In this document: positions 8,501 to 15,846 of the stretch, in pieces
How positions within the stretch are numbered: position 1 is the stretch's first letter
How the letters are laid out: each line of letters opens with the position of its first letter
NCBI GenBank assembly: GCA_020634395.1
Contig: JACKBU010000042.1
Location: 1-21,965 of the forward strand
Source: Ardenticatenaceae bacterium
Lineage (GTDB): Bacteria > Chloroflexota > Anaerolineae > Promineifilales > Promineifilaceae
Direction: 5' to 3'
Length of the DNA stretch: 21,965 nucleotides
Program-made: the position numbers and the translations under genes
Notes under the pieces: model-generated
Told to the model about the DNA's origin: nothing
The model's input: the letters and a program-made list of their open reading frames with translations, nothing else
Databases searched by the model: none

Positions 8501-9150
8501 TAGCGCATCGTGTCTATTTCATCGCCGAACAGTTCAATCCGCACCGGATAAGTAGAGGAAGGTGGAAAAATGTCGATGATGCCGCCGCGCCGGCTGAACT
8601 GCCCCGGCGCTTCCACCACACTCACCGCTTCGTAGCCGATTTCAGCCCAGTTTTTGAGCGTTTTTTCCAGATCCAACCGGCGCCCGGGGCGCAGCACACG
8701 CGTGGCTGCCAGAAAACGGCGCTTCGCTACCGTTTTCTGCAGGAAGGCACGCGCCGATGCCACAATCAGGGGCGGCTCGGCAGCGACGGAGATTTGTGGA
8801 TGCTGCCCGGCCATCAGGCGAGACAATACCCGCAAGCGCGAAAGGCGCGCGGTTTCGCCCCAGGGGCCACGATCGTAAGGCAAAGGCGTCGGCTCGTAGA
8901 AGCGGTAGACGTTTTGGTCGTCGGGCAGCCAGGCTTCCAGAGCCTGCAGCCAGCGGGAAGCGGCATCTACTTTGCCGGTAAGCAGCAAGATGGGCACCTG
9001 ACGGCTGCGGAAGAGCCGGGCCAGGACGGGGGCGCGCGCGGCCGGCGGCAGAAGGAGGGGAGAAACGGCCGTTTCCCCATCCAACGCCTGCATTACCGTG
9101 GTAAACGCGGGTAGCTCGTCAAAAACTTGTAGAATACCAGATAGATCCAT
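5584..9150 (-). CDS. mfd: Transcription-repair coupling factor Mfd
   Basis: A 1188-aa full-length protein (E. coli Mfd is 1148). Mfd binds RNA polymerase stalled at DNA damage, pushes it forward or off with an ATP-driven translocase, and recruits UvrA to start nucleotide excision repair. In order: a UvrB-like N-terminal region (about 1-330, including VYRFYEPTPLPYDRGPW); an RNA-polymerase-interacting Tudor-like domain (about 510-580, FSDITAGDYVVHLEYGIGKF); the RecG-type motor with Walker A GDVGYGKTE near residue 670, Walker B DEEQRFG near 768, the TMTATPIPRT motif, and motif VI QLRGRVGRG near 938; and the C-terminal TRCF domain (about 1050-1150). No clear Shine-Dalgarno precedes the ATG at 9150. 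The gene follows pth by 63 bases; pth-mfd proximity is also known in Bacillus (spoVC...mfd). Confidence 0.97.
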   Translation of the reverse strand: MDLSGILQVFDELPAFTTVMQALDGETAVSPLLLPPAARAPVLARLFRSRQVPILLLTGKVDAASRWLQALEAWLPDDQNVYRFYEPTPLPYDRGPWGETARLSRLRVLSRLMAGQHPQISVAAEPPLIVASARAFLQKTVAKRRFLAATRVLRPGRRLDLEKTLKNWAEIGYEAVSVVEAPGQFSRRGGIIDIFPPSSTYPVRIELFGDEIDTMRYFDLSTQRSLEMDKAAQEMGVVVPPAREALPGVAQGYGLSLPDEALPAEGSLPSWRDDIVDLRNGRIFPHLEFYLPLIYAQPATLLDYLPENALVVVDDWRELVTAVHDLQQHASQIAAEQPLLPPDYPSPLFDWSVVESDLNWWQPLILGEGTEAAERPFGGLADAFEPGPRYGGQMRPLMTQLKQTRVENDRVVVVSLQAGRLAELWREESKSDTTSLLLPNAASQAHPVENLPALPEPGTLTFVHGAVGEGFNLVRRDDNKILLDLLTDAEIFGWSRPAPRRWQHTRPTAPETYFSDITAGDYVVHLEYGIGKFKGLVTRAVGGMEREYLLVQYANSDVLYVPVHHADRLGKWIGSDERPPAIHRLGEKTWTATKAKAQEAADELAGELLELYAARESIDGHAFSTDDEWQAELEASFPYRETEDQLRAIAEVKADMQKPKPMDRLVCGDVGYGKTEVALRAAFKAVLDNKQVAILVPTTILAQQHFNTFKDRLAPFPVKVEMLSRFRTSAQQDRIVKNLRKGSVDIIIGTHRLLSDDVSFKDLGLVIIDEEQRFGVAHKEKLKQWRTEVDVLTMTATPIPRTMYMSLTGVRDISVIDTAPAERLPVQTYVGEVDETRLKGAILRELDRGGQVFFVHNRVQTIDIMRQRLAELVPEARLAVGHGQMSERQLEQIMFDFAEGNIDILLSTTIIESGLDFPNANTLIVDHAEQFGLSQLYQLRGRVGRGVRRAYAYFFHAPWRRLTPDAQARLETLAENTELGAGYSIAMRDMEIRGAGDLLGASQSGHISAVGFDLYTRLLSNAVKKRKAIEAGEAVPAEIPEAVLIDLPLAAYVPTDYVPDAALRLRLYRRMALLGTLAEIDEMAAELADRFGQIPDPVHNLLYQLRIKALAERARVTAVTTEAGQIKVRINEQDNLDRYRMQRYLGNQVRVSKSAVWMPRELSTHEWQVALVQVLEKLETWGREEVVG

Positions 9151-9213
9151 GAGAACGGTAAATTACGAATGGTGAATAATGTCGATGCCTGCTGTCAACG
9201 CCAACTCTGACGG

Positions 9214-9858
9214 TCAGCTGCTCTCCAAACTGCCATTGTGGCGGCTCATGGCCAGTTGAATCCCTTCACTAACGAAGGTGTAAACGGCCCTGGTCGCTTC
9301 GTCCAGAATTTCGGTCACAATGGGCCAGTCGTCCTGGCCAAAGTCTTGCAAGACCCAGGCGGCGGGCGGCATTTGGCCCGGCGGCCGGCCGATGCCCAGG
9401 CGCAAGCGCGGAAAATCGTTGCCCAGGTGGTTGATGATGGATTTCATGCCATTGTGGCCGCCTGCGCCGCCTTTCTCCCGCAAGCGCACGGTGCCCAGCG
9501 GTAAATCCAACTCGTCGTAGATAACCAGGACGTTTGGCGGCGGCACTTTGTAATAATGGGCCAGCGGCCCGACGGCGCTGCCGCTGTCGTTCATGTAGGT
9601 TTGTGGTTTGGCCAGGATCACGGGCTGGTTGGCGATACGGCCGTTTCCCGTCAGAGCCTTGTTCTGCACTTTGCCCAGGGAAATGCTGTGCAAAGCCGCC
9701 AGTTTATCCACGACCATGAATCCGACATTGTGCCGGTTTTTTTCATACTTCCGCCCCGGATTCCCCAGGCCGACAATCAAAAAACGTTCTTCATTCACAA
9801 CAGAATTTTCTTGTTGTCCAATTCTTTTTCGACCGAACAAGTTAAACAAGTTTGGCAT
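9214..9858 (-). CDS. pth: Peptidyl-tRNA hydrolase
   Basis: A 214-aa protein that frees tRNA from peptidyl-tRNAs dropped by ribosomes. The family motifs are present: GLGNPGRKYEKNRHNVGF with Asn33 and the catalytic His43, Asn90 in TYMNDSG, Asp115 in YDELDLPLG, and the GGAGGHNGMKSI block with Asn136. I start it at 9858 (MPNLFNLFGRKR), which leaves about 24 residues before the usual beginning of the fold. A longer frame to 9960 would overlap the gene upstream, and a GTG near 9798 would give a start closer to that of typical Pth proteins. None has a good ribosome site. It lies between the solute-binding lipoprotein gene (68 bases upstream) and mfd (63 bases downstream), all on the same strand. Confidence 0.93.
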   Translation of the reverse strand: MPNLFNLFGRKRIGQQENSVVNEERFLIVGLGNPGRKYEKNRHNVGFMVVDKLAALHSISLGKVQNKALTGNGRIANQPVILAKPQTYMNDSGSAVGPLAHYYKVPPPNVLVIYDELDLPLGTVRLREKGGAGGHNGMKSIINHLGNDFPRLRLGIGRPPGQMPPAAWVLQDFGQDDWPIVTEILDEATRAVYTFVSEGIQLAMSRHNGSLESS

Positions 9859-9926
9859 GTCGTTTGTTGGCTGGTTTGTTGACCGGATGACTGCCCGCCA
9901 ACTAACCAACCCGGGCAACCTTTTGC

Positions 9927-11879
9927 TTACTGCTCCAGGTCCAATTCGTACAAATTCCACAGCTCCGAAGTTTGGGTGGTATCCAGTTGGAAGTTCAGTA
10001 CGTCGGGCTGCGTAGCGGCGAACTTCAGGTTGGCAAACAGCGGAATGCCTGGCAGTTCCCGGCTGAAAATGCGCAAAGCTTCCTGGTGATTGTTCACGTA
10101 GGCATCCGTGCCGGGCAGGGATTGGCTGGCGGCCCGGCAGGCGGCGTCGTAGTCGTCGTTGCGCCAGCCGGTGGGATTGATGTTGTTCCAGCCGCCAAAA
10201 CCATCTTCGCGCGGACCGGTTATGTTGTCCGACAGATAGAGGCCGCAGGGTGGCTGGGCAGCAGTGCGCCAGGCCAATGCGCCCATGTCAAAGCGGCGGC
10301 CAAACAGGGAGCCCAACGGACCATCACCGTACCATTCGGCCGGCTGACGGAAATCCAACTCCACGTCCAGGCCGCATTGGGCCAGGTCTTCCTGTACCAT
10401 TTCCACCAGGCGCGCGCGCAGCGGGCTGGCGGCGTCCGTGCTGAGACGGAAGCGGAAGGGCACGGCCGTTTCCGGCTCTTCGCGGATACCATCACCATCG
10501 GTATCCACATAACCCAATCGATCCAACTGGTCATTGCCCACAGCCGGATTGTAGGGCCACTCGGCCAGATCGTTGGGGTAGAGTGGGTGCTCGGTGGGCA
10601 CGTAGGCGTTCATGACTTCACCACGGCCGTTAAGCAGTTCGTCCACCATTCGCTGCCGGTCAATGCAGACGGTAATGGCCTGCCTTACCCGCGCATCGCC
10701 AAACCAGTTGGGACGGGTGGTGGCGTATTCTTCTATCGGCTCGATGCCGAAAGCGATCTGCTCGAAGAAGGGGCTGTTAACGATATGGGCCTGCACCTGG
10801 CCCGCAGCCTCGGCGTCTATTACGGCCGTCACCGCTTCTGGCGCAAAGACATCCTGAGTAATGATCTGGCACTCTCCGGCAGCCAACAGTTCATCCGACA
10901 ATTCGGTGTTGAGCTTAAACTCTACCGCATCGAGATGGGGCAGCCCTTCGGCGGCGCGGTAGTAGTTGGGATTACGTTCCAGGCGAATAGACTCGCCGGG
11001 CGTCCAATCGGCCACCACAAACGGCCCGCTGCTGAGGGGAGCTTGCATGGCTTCGGGCAAGGCCAGCAGATCCGTAGCGGAATAGCTGCCATACACGTGG
11101 CGCGGCAGCGGCGTCCAGACGTTGGTCACATAGGTCGGGTCGATAAATCCCGGCAGACCCACCCACTGCACGGTATGTTCGCCGGTAGCGGTGTAAACGG
11201 CCGTGTGTTCAATCTTGGTTTTGCTGCCCGGCGTCACCGGATCGGCGGCAATCTCAAAGCTAAAGACCGAATCATCGGCCGTCACCGGCTGGCCATCGGA
11301 CCAAATCAGCGGCTGCAGGGTGAAATCCACGACCATTTGCGTCATTTGCACCGGCTCTTCGGCAAATGTGACCAGTTCGCCAGCCGCATTGCGCACTGTG
11401 ACGCCTTTGCTAAAGCGCTGCACCACGCCGCGTGCGTCCAACACCGTGTCATTCTCATCAACCTCGACGGTTTCCAGGCGCACATCTTCGGGCGCAGGCA
11501 GGCCAACAAGACCCTGGGCCTGATAATCATAGTCGAGGGCTGTAACCAGGTTTTCGTTGAGGCCATGGCGCACGGCCGTAGCTGATAACGACCCATCGCC
11601 ATACAAAAAGAGACTGGTCGGCTCGCCGGCCACGCACACGGTCAAAACTTTGGGCGGCAGCGGCGTGGCCGTCGGTTCAGGCGTGAAAGTGGCCGTTGGT
11701 TCCACCGTGGGAGCGGTGGTCGGATCAGCGGGAACGGCCGTAGCCTGTGTCGCTTCATCCGCCTGGGAAGCCGCGGCAGTGGCAGCAACGGTGGGTAAAA
11801 CGGGCGTGTCCTCCTGGCGGCAGGCGGCCAACGCCAACACGGTGCAACAAGCAAGCAAAATCGCTTTTCTCCAGCTCAT
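9927..11879 (-). CDS. ABC-transporter solute-binding lipoprotein, SBP family 5 (peptide/nickel/opine type)
   Basis: A 650-aa lipoprotein. The N-terminus has a basic start (MSWRKA), a hydrophobic core and a lipobox (LALAAC), then a Thr/Pro/Ala-rich linker and the binding fold (about 85-650). Family-5 signatures include GLNENLVT, LIWSDGQPVTADDSVFSF, GPFVVADWTPGESIRLERNP, and VRQAITVCIDRQRMV. It would capture oligopeptides or similar solutes for import. An alternative ATG at 11915 overlaps the upstream stop as ATGA, suggesting translational coupling, but the start at 11879 has GGAG upstream (about 12 bases) and gives the canonical signal peptide, so I prefer it. No permease or ATPase gene lies in the window. 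A short DTDGDGIREEPET stretch resembles the calcium-loop-like inserts common in such proteins. Confidence 0.88.
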   Translation of the reverse strand: MSWRKAILLACCTVLALAACRQEDTPVLPTVAATAAASQADEATQATAVPADPTTAPTVEPTATFTPEPTATPLPPKVLTVCVAGEPTSLFLYGDGSLSATAVRHGLNENLVTALDYDYQAQGLVGLPAPEDVRLETVEVDENDTVLDARGVVQRFSKGVTVRNAAGELVTFAEEPVQMTQMVVDFTLQPLIWSDGQPVTADDSVFSFEIAADPVTPGSKTKIEHTAVYTATGEHTVQWVGLPGFIDPTYVTNVWTPLPRHVYGSYSATDLLALPEAMQAPLSSGPFVVADWTPGESIRLERNPNYYRAAEGLPHLDAVEFKLNTELSDELLAAGECQIITQDVFAPEAVTAVIDAEAAGQVQAHIVNSPFFEQIAFGIEPIEEYATTRPNWFGDARVRQAITVCIDRQRMVDELLNGRGEVMNAYVPTEHPLYPNDLAEWPYNPAVGNDQLDRLGYVDTDGDGIREEPETAVPFRFRLSTDAASPLRARLVEMVQEDLAQCGLDVELDFRQPAEWYGDGPLGSLFGRRFDMGALAWRTAAQPPCGLYLSDNITGPREDGFGGWNNINPTGWRNDDYDAACRAASQSLPGTDAYVNNHQEALRIFSRELPGIPLFANLKFAATQPDVLNFQLDTTQTSELWNLYELDLEQ

Positions 11880-11911
11880 ACAGTTTCTAAGCTCCAGTAC
11901 CTGTAGATTGT

Positions 11912-12733
11912 TCATTGATTTTTCTGGCGCCAGTACTGACGCCAGCCCCAGCGGAAAAGGCTGCGCAGCAGCAGATACAAAGCCAGGGCGGCGAACACCA
12001 GCCCGGCCAGCCGCACGCCCTGCCAGAACGCCCGTCCAAACTGACCGGTATCCACAGCCGCCAGTTGATCCAAAACCCCTGTGTTTTCCGCCGCTGCCGC
12101 ATCCCCCGTTACGACGGCCGTTTCGCCAGGGTTAGACAGCGCGGCGGGCTGCGTGGGCGTGGGAAAGGGCGTCAGCGAAGGTAAGGGGGTGGGCTGCTGA
12201 AAAACGGCCGTGTCTCCCGCAGGCGCTGCTGTGGCTGCATCAGGCGTCGTCGCAGCGGCGGCTGTCGGCGTGGGCGTGGGGCTGTCGTTGGCAATTACCA
12301 GATCGGTCACAAAAAACTCATCATAGTTATAGTCATTTCGCACCACCCGCAGGCGGAGCTGGTACAGCCCATCCGGAAATATCGGCGCGCCCACGTCACG
12401 CCCGACAGTCGTATCCCAGACGGCCAGCGTGCCCTGGCTGACAGGTTCGCTGCCTTCGGCAAAGACGATCCATTCGGCCGTGGGATTGGAAATGTTGCGA
12501 AAGGCCAGTTCGTAGCGGAGATAGTCGGGGTGAACGGCCGTGCCGGTGACGGTCACCACACCCGAAATGGTCTCGCCGGAAGTGGGTTGTGTGATACCAT
12601 TGGCGGCTTGCGCAAAAATTGTGTGTGGAAGCGAACTATCGGCCAGCACAACAAACGTTAAGAGAGCCATAATGAGGCGCAGCAGGGCTGGCAACTTGAT
12701 TCTCTTTAGTTTAAGATACACACTATCAATCAT
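11912..12733 (-). CDS. Membrane-anchored extracellular Ig-like protein of unknown function
   Basis: A 273-aa protein starting at 12733 with a basic signal-like segment (KLKRIKLPALLRLIMALLTF...) ending near AQA. Residues about 45-150 form a beta-sandwich-like domain (beginning ITQPTSGETISGVVTVTGTA), followed by a long Thr/Pro/Ala-rich linker (about 155-230). A C-terminal transmembrane helix (about 240-260, LAGLVFAALALYLLLRSLF) is followed by a basic tail, so the domain is displayed outside. The function is unknown; the domain resembles Big/Ig-like binding modules. The start is uncertain because there is no clear Shine-Dalgarno, but the longer frame to 12847 would run into the divergent gene's leader. 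Its TGA overlaps an ATG for the next gene (ATGA at 11912-11915), so the two are likely co-transcribed. Confidence 0.72.
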   Translation of the reverse strand: MIDSVYLKLKRIKLPALLRLIMALLTFVVLADSSLPHTIFAQAANGITQPTSGETISGVVTVTGTAVHPDYLRYELAFRNISNPTAEWIVFAEGSEPVSQGTLAVWDTTVGRDVGAPIFPDGLYQLRLRVVRNDYNYDEFFVTDLVIANDSPTPTPTAAAATTPDAATAAPAGDTAVFQQPTPLPSLTPFPTPTQPAALSNPGETAVVTGDAAAAENTGVLDQLAAVDTGQFGRAFWQGVRLAGLVFAALALYLLLRSLFRWGWRQYWRQKNQ

Positions 12734-12868
12734 AAAGGCGTCTTGACGCAGCGTGAATACGAAAGACAAACATAGAAGTCTAACACAAACGGACCCGCGT
12801 GACGAATAGAAAAGTTCTGCGCAGTGTGGGCCAAAGCCCTGGGACACGGCCGTTTAGAAAGGAAATCG

Positions 12869-14812
12869 ATGCACAACACCTCTCATAACTTCCGCCGGGG
12901 GAGCATCTCCCTGGCATTTTTCTTCATACTACTCCTTGGCCTGGCGGCGTGCGGCCCCAGCACCGGACCATCGGCCATTCCCTCAGGCACTGCTGAACCG
13001 GCCGAAGACGGACCATTTGCCGCCCCTGTGGACAGCGCATCGCTGTTTGCTGCGTCCTCAAACGAAAGCGTGGAAAGCCAGGAACAGGCAACGGCCGTGC
13101 CCGGTTCGTCCGGCGGAGAAGTCGACGCCAATGGGCTACCGGTCGGCTTTACGGCTGACGGCCATCCCTATCGCGGCAACCCGGACGCCACGGTGATCAT
13201 CGAAGAGTTTTCCGATTTCCAGTGCCCGTACTGCAGCCGCTTTGCTAACGAAACACTCACGCAGTTGAACGAGAACCAGATTGCTGCCGGCGACGTTTTG
13301 TTCGTTTATTACGACTACCCGCTGAGCAATATCCATCCCCAGGCGGAGGTCGCCGCCAACGCCGCGCGCTGCGCCGCCGACCAGGGAGCCAGCGCCTATT
13401 GGGCCATGCACGACCTGCTGTTTAATCAGCCGCAGGCCTGGAGCCACAACCAGGCCAACGACACCTTCATCACCTTTGCCGAATCATTGGGACTGGACAG
13501 CGAGCAGTTTGCCGACTGTGTACAGAGCGGCAAACACCTGAAAGCGATCCAGGACGACGTCGACCTGGGGCTGAGCCGCGGTGTTTCCAGCACGCCCAGC
13601 TTTTTCATCAACGAACAACCGCTCATCGGCGCCCAGCCGATTGACGTGTTTAACCAGGCCATTGCTACCGTAAAAAGGGGCGAGGAACTGGTTTTCAACC
13701 AACCCAGCAACGAGATACCCCCTACCCCCACACCTGCCGCCATTTCTGACGAAGGCATTGCCGCCACTCTAGGCAGCGCAGATGCGCCCTATACCATCGT
13801 CGAATTTACTGATTTTAGCTGCGCCGCCTGCGCCCGGTACGCCACCGAAACGCTGCCCACGCTGCAAGAACTGCTGGTCGACTCTGATCAGGTGCATTAT
13901 ATATTGAAGGATTTCCCGCAAAGCGAGCATCCCGAAGCACGCCAGGCCGCCATAGCCGCTCGCTGCGCCGGCGAGCAGGAAGCCTATTGGCCCATGTACC
14001 AGGCCTTGTTTGCCAGTCAGGCAGAATGGGTAGGCCAGGGCGACAAAACGGCCGTTTTCTTCAAAAACCTGGCTGCCGATTTAGGATTGGACACGGCCGC
14101 GTTTGAGGCCTGCCAGAGCAGCGGCCAGTTCGATGCGGCCATCCAGGCCGGGATCAGCGAAGGAGAAGCCCTGAACGTGGGCGAACTTCCCTACTTCTTC
14201 GTGGAGGGCTACCCGCTCAGCGGCGCCGAACCAAACAGCGTGGCCCTGGCCTTAGGTCTGCCGATGGATGTGTCTATCGAGGGAGCGTACAGCATCGGTG
14301 ATCCCAATGCACCGATCACCATCATCGAGTTTACCGATTACCAATGCCCCTACTGCGAACGACACTTCACCGAAACCTTGCCCTCGCTTATGGCCGATTA
14401 TGTGGAGACCGGCAAAGTCCACTATGTGTTTAAGGACTTCCCCCTGACGGCCATCCATCCGCAGGCCCAACTGGCGGCTGAGGCGGCGCGCTGCGCCGGC
14501 GCTCAAGATGCCTACGTGCCTATGCACGATGCCCTCTTTGCCAATCAGGCAAGCTGGAGCGGGCAGGCCAATGCGGCCGATTTGTTTGAGCAGTACGCCG
14601 CCGACCTGGGATTAGACAGCGACGCCTTCCGGGCCTGCCTGGACAGCGGTGAAATGAAAACGGCCGTGCTCACCGATCAGGCCCAGGGGTTTGAGTATGG
14701 CGTCAACGGGACACCCGCCTTCTTCGTCAACGGCTTCCTGATCTCCGGGGCGCTGCCCTACAGCAGCTTCGACCAGGCGCTAACCGGTATGCTCGACGAG
14801 ATGCAGCAGTAA
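12869..14812 (+). CDS. Lipoprotein with three tandem DsbA-like thioredoxin domains
   Basis: A 647-aa lipoprotein (lipobox LGLAAC28) with AGAAAGGA just upstream of the ATG at 12869. After a linker (about 30-100) come three DsbA/Thioredoxin_4 domains. Their active sites are Cys119-Pro-Tyr-Cys122, Cys318-Ala-Ala-Cys321 and Cys493-Pro-Tyr-Cys496, each in an E-F-(S/T)-D-x-x-C context. Cis-Pro loops are at TPSFF (Pro243), LPYFF (Pro441) and TPAFF (Pro616). Each domain has a further Cys pair (168/217, 366/415, 542/590) at equivalent places. Such proteins make, break or isomerise disulfides outside the membrane, often paired with a DsbB- or VKOR-type partner, none of which is visible here. One domain of about 180-200 residues is usual; three in one chain is unusual. 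It is divergent from the Ig-like gene and 50 bases ahead of the methyltransferase. Confidence 0.92.
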   Translation: MHNTSHNFRRGSISLAFFFILLLGLAACGPSTGPSAIPSGTAEPAEDGPFAAPVDSASLFAASSNESVESQEQATAVPGSSGGEVDANGLPVGFTADGHPYRGNPDATVIIEEFSDFQCPYCSRFANETLTQLNENQIAAGDVLFVYYDYPLSNIHPQAEVAANAARCAADQGASAYWAMHDLLFNQPQAWSHNQANDTFITFAESLGLDSEQFADCVQSGKHLKAIQDDVDLGLSRGVSSTPSFFINEQPLIGAQPIDVFNQAIATVKRGEELVFNQPSNEIPPTPTPAAISDEGIAATLGSADAPYTIVEFTDFSCAACARYATETLPTLQELLVDSDQVHYILKDFPQSEHPEARQAAIAARCAGEQEAYWPMYQALFASQAEWVGQGDKTAVFFKNLAADLGLDTAAFEACQSSGQFDAAIQAGISEGEALNVGELPYFFVEGYPLSGAEPNSVALALGLPMDVSIEGAYSIGDPNAPITIIEFTDYQCPYCERHFTETLPSLMADYVETGKVHYVFKDFPLTAIHPQAQLAAEAARCAGAQDAYVPMHDALFANQASWSGQANAADLFEQYAADLGLDSDAFRACLDSGEMKTAVLTDQAQGFEYGVNGTPAFFVNGFLISGALPYSSFDQALTGMLDEMQQ

Positions 14813-14862
14813 GCCGCCGGCCCGGAGAACCATTTCACCCGCTTGCTGAGGAAGCAGCTTCC

Positions 14863-15801
14863 ATGCCGCAGAACAAACAACGCGCGCCCCGCAACCGGAC
14901 GATAAGCCTGTCTGAGGAGGAACGCCAGCGGTTCGCCGCCAACTGCCTGCGGCTGCAAGGACCGGCCACGCTGAACACAATCGTCAATCGCACGATTTGC
15001 CAGGATGTGTTTGCCGTGCTTGATTGGCTGCCTTCCCACTCTGTTGACCTGCTTTTTGCCGATCCGCCTTACAATTTGAGCAAATCGTTTAACGGACGGC
15101 CGTTCTCTTCCCGCTCTCTCACCGATTACGAATCCTGGCTGGAATCCTGGCTGCTGCCGCTGCAGCGCCTGTTAAAACCTACCGCCTCACTTTACATCTG
15201 CGGCGATTGGCGCTCTGCGGCGGCCATTCAACGCGTGCTGGAAGCCCATTTTGTCGTGCGCAACCGCATCACCTGGGAGCGGGAAAAGGGTCGCGGCGCG
15301 CAGGCTAACTGGAAAAACTGTGCGGAGGACATCTGGTTTGCCACGGTGGGGGAAGCGTACACCTTTAATGTGGAAGCCGTGAAGCTCAAACGACGGGTGA
15401 TGGCTCCTTATACGCGCCCGGATGGGCAGCCCAAAGATTGGCAAGAAAATGAAGACGGCCGTTTCCGCCTCACCCATCCGGCTAATATCTGGACGGACAT
15501 TACCGTTCCCTTCTGGTCTATGCCCGAAAACACCGACCACCCCACACAAAAACCGGAGAAACTGCTGGCTAAAATCATCCTGGCCAGTTCACAACCTGAC
15601 GATGTTGTTTTTGATCCGTTTCTGGGTTCCGGTACCACTTCCGTGGTAGCCCGCAAGCTGGGACGGCGCTTTTTCGGCGTAGAAATTGACGAATCCTATG
15701 CCTGCCTGGCCGAAAAGCGCCTGGAACTGGCCGGGCAAGACGGCCGTATCCAGGGCTACACCGATGGGTTCTTCTGGGAACGCAACAGTCGCCGCACATG
15801 A
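14863..15801 (+). CDS. Orphan beta-class DNA methyltransferase (probably N6-adenine, YhdJ-like)
   Basis: A 312-aa protein. The order of motifs is DPPY (67-70) first and the AdoMet-binding DPFLGSGTT (251-259) last, with the target-recognition region between. This is the beta class of amino methyltransferases (CcrM, HinfI, YhdJ types). DPPY favours N6-adenine; N4-cytosine enzymes of this class usually have SPPY. The SVDLLFADPPYN and HPTQKPE...ILASS blocks resemble E. coli YhdJ, a solitary enzyme. No restriction endonuclease or specificity subunit is nearby: the neighbours are the triple-DsbA lipoprotein (50 bases upstream) and an HPr-kinase-like gene (45 bases downstream). It may thus act in genome marking or regulation. 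The ribosome site is weak (GAGG). The target sequence cannot be read from the protein. Confidence 0.9.
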   Translation: MPQNKQRAPRNRTISLSEEERQRFAANCLRLQGPATLNTIVNRTICQDVFAVLDWLPSHSVDLLFADPPYNLSKSFNGRPFSSRSLTDYESWLESWLLPLQRLLKPTASLYICGDWRSAAAIQRVLEAHFVVRNRITWEREKGRGAQANWKNCAEDIWFATVGEAYTFNVEAVKLKRRVMAPYTRPDGQPKDWQENEDGRFRLTHPANIWTDITVPFWSMPENTDHPTQKPEKLLAKIILASSQPDDVVFDPFLGSGTTSVVARKLGRRFFGVEIDESYACLAEKRLELAGQDGRIQGYTDGFFWERNSRRT

Positions 15802-15846
15802 CCGCCCCCTGAAAATCCGGCTACAGCGCCCGGCCAAAAAGCAACC

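Noticed and set aside
8164..9114. A 316-codon plus-strand frame antisense to the mfd N-terminal region
   Set aside because: It has no recognisable domain and fully overlaps a clearly identified gene on the other strand.
9972..11585. A 537-codon open frame on the plus strand, antisense to the solute-binding lipoprotein gene
   Set aside because: It mirrors the codon pattern of the real minus-strand gene, shows no family motif and has no ribosome site; it is a GC-driven shadow frame.
12743..12774. TTGACG in the divergent spacer as a promoter for the triple-DsbA gene
   Set aside because: No acceptable -10 box lies at 16-18 bases from it.
14863..15801. Methyltransferase as part of a restriction-modification or phage-defence system
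   Set aside because: No endonuclease, specificity subunit or other defence gene lies on either side; the neighbours are a thioredoxin-fold lipoprotein and an HPr-kinase-like protein.
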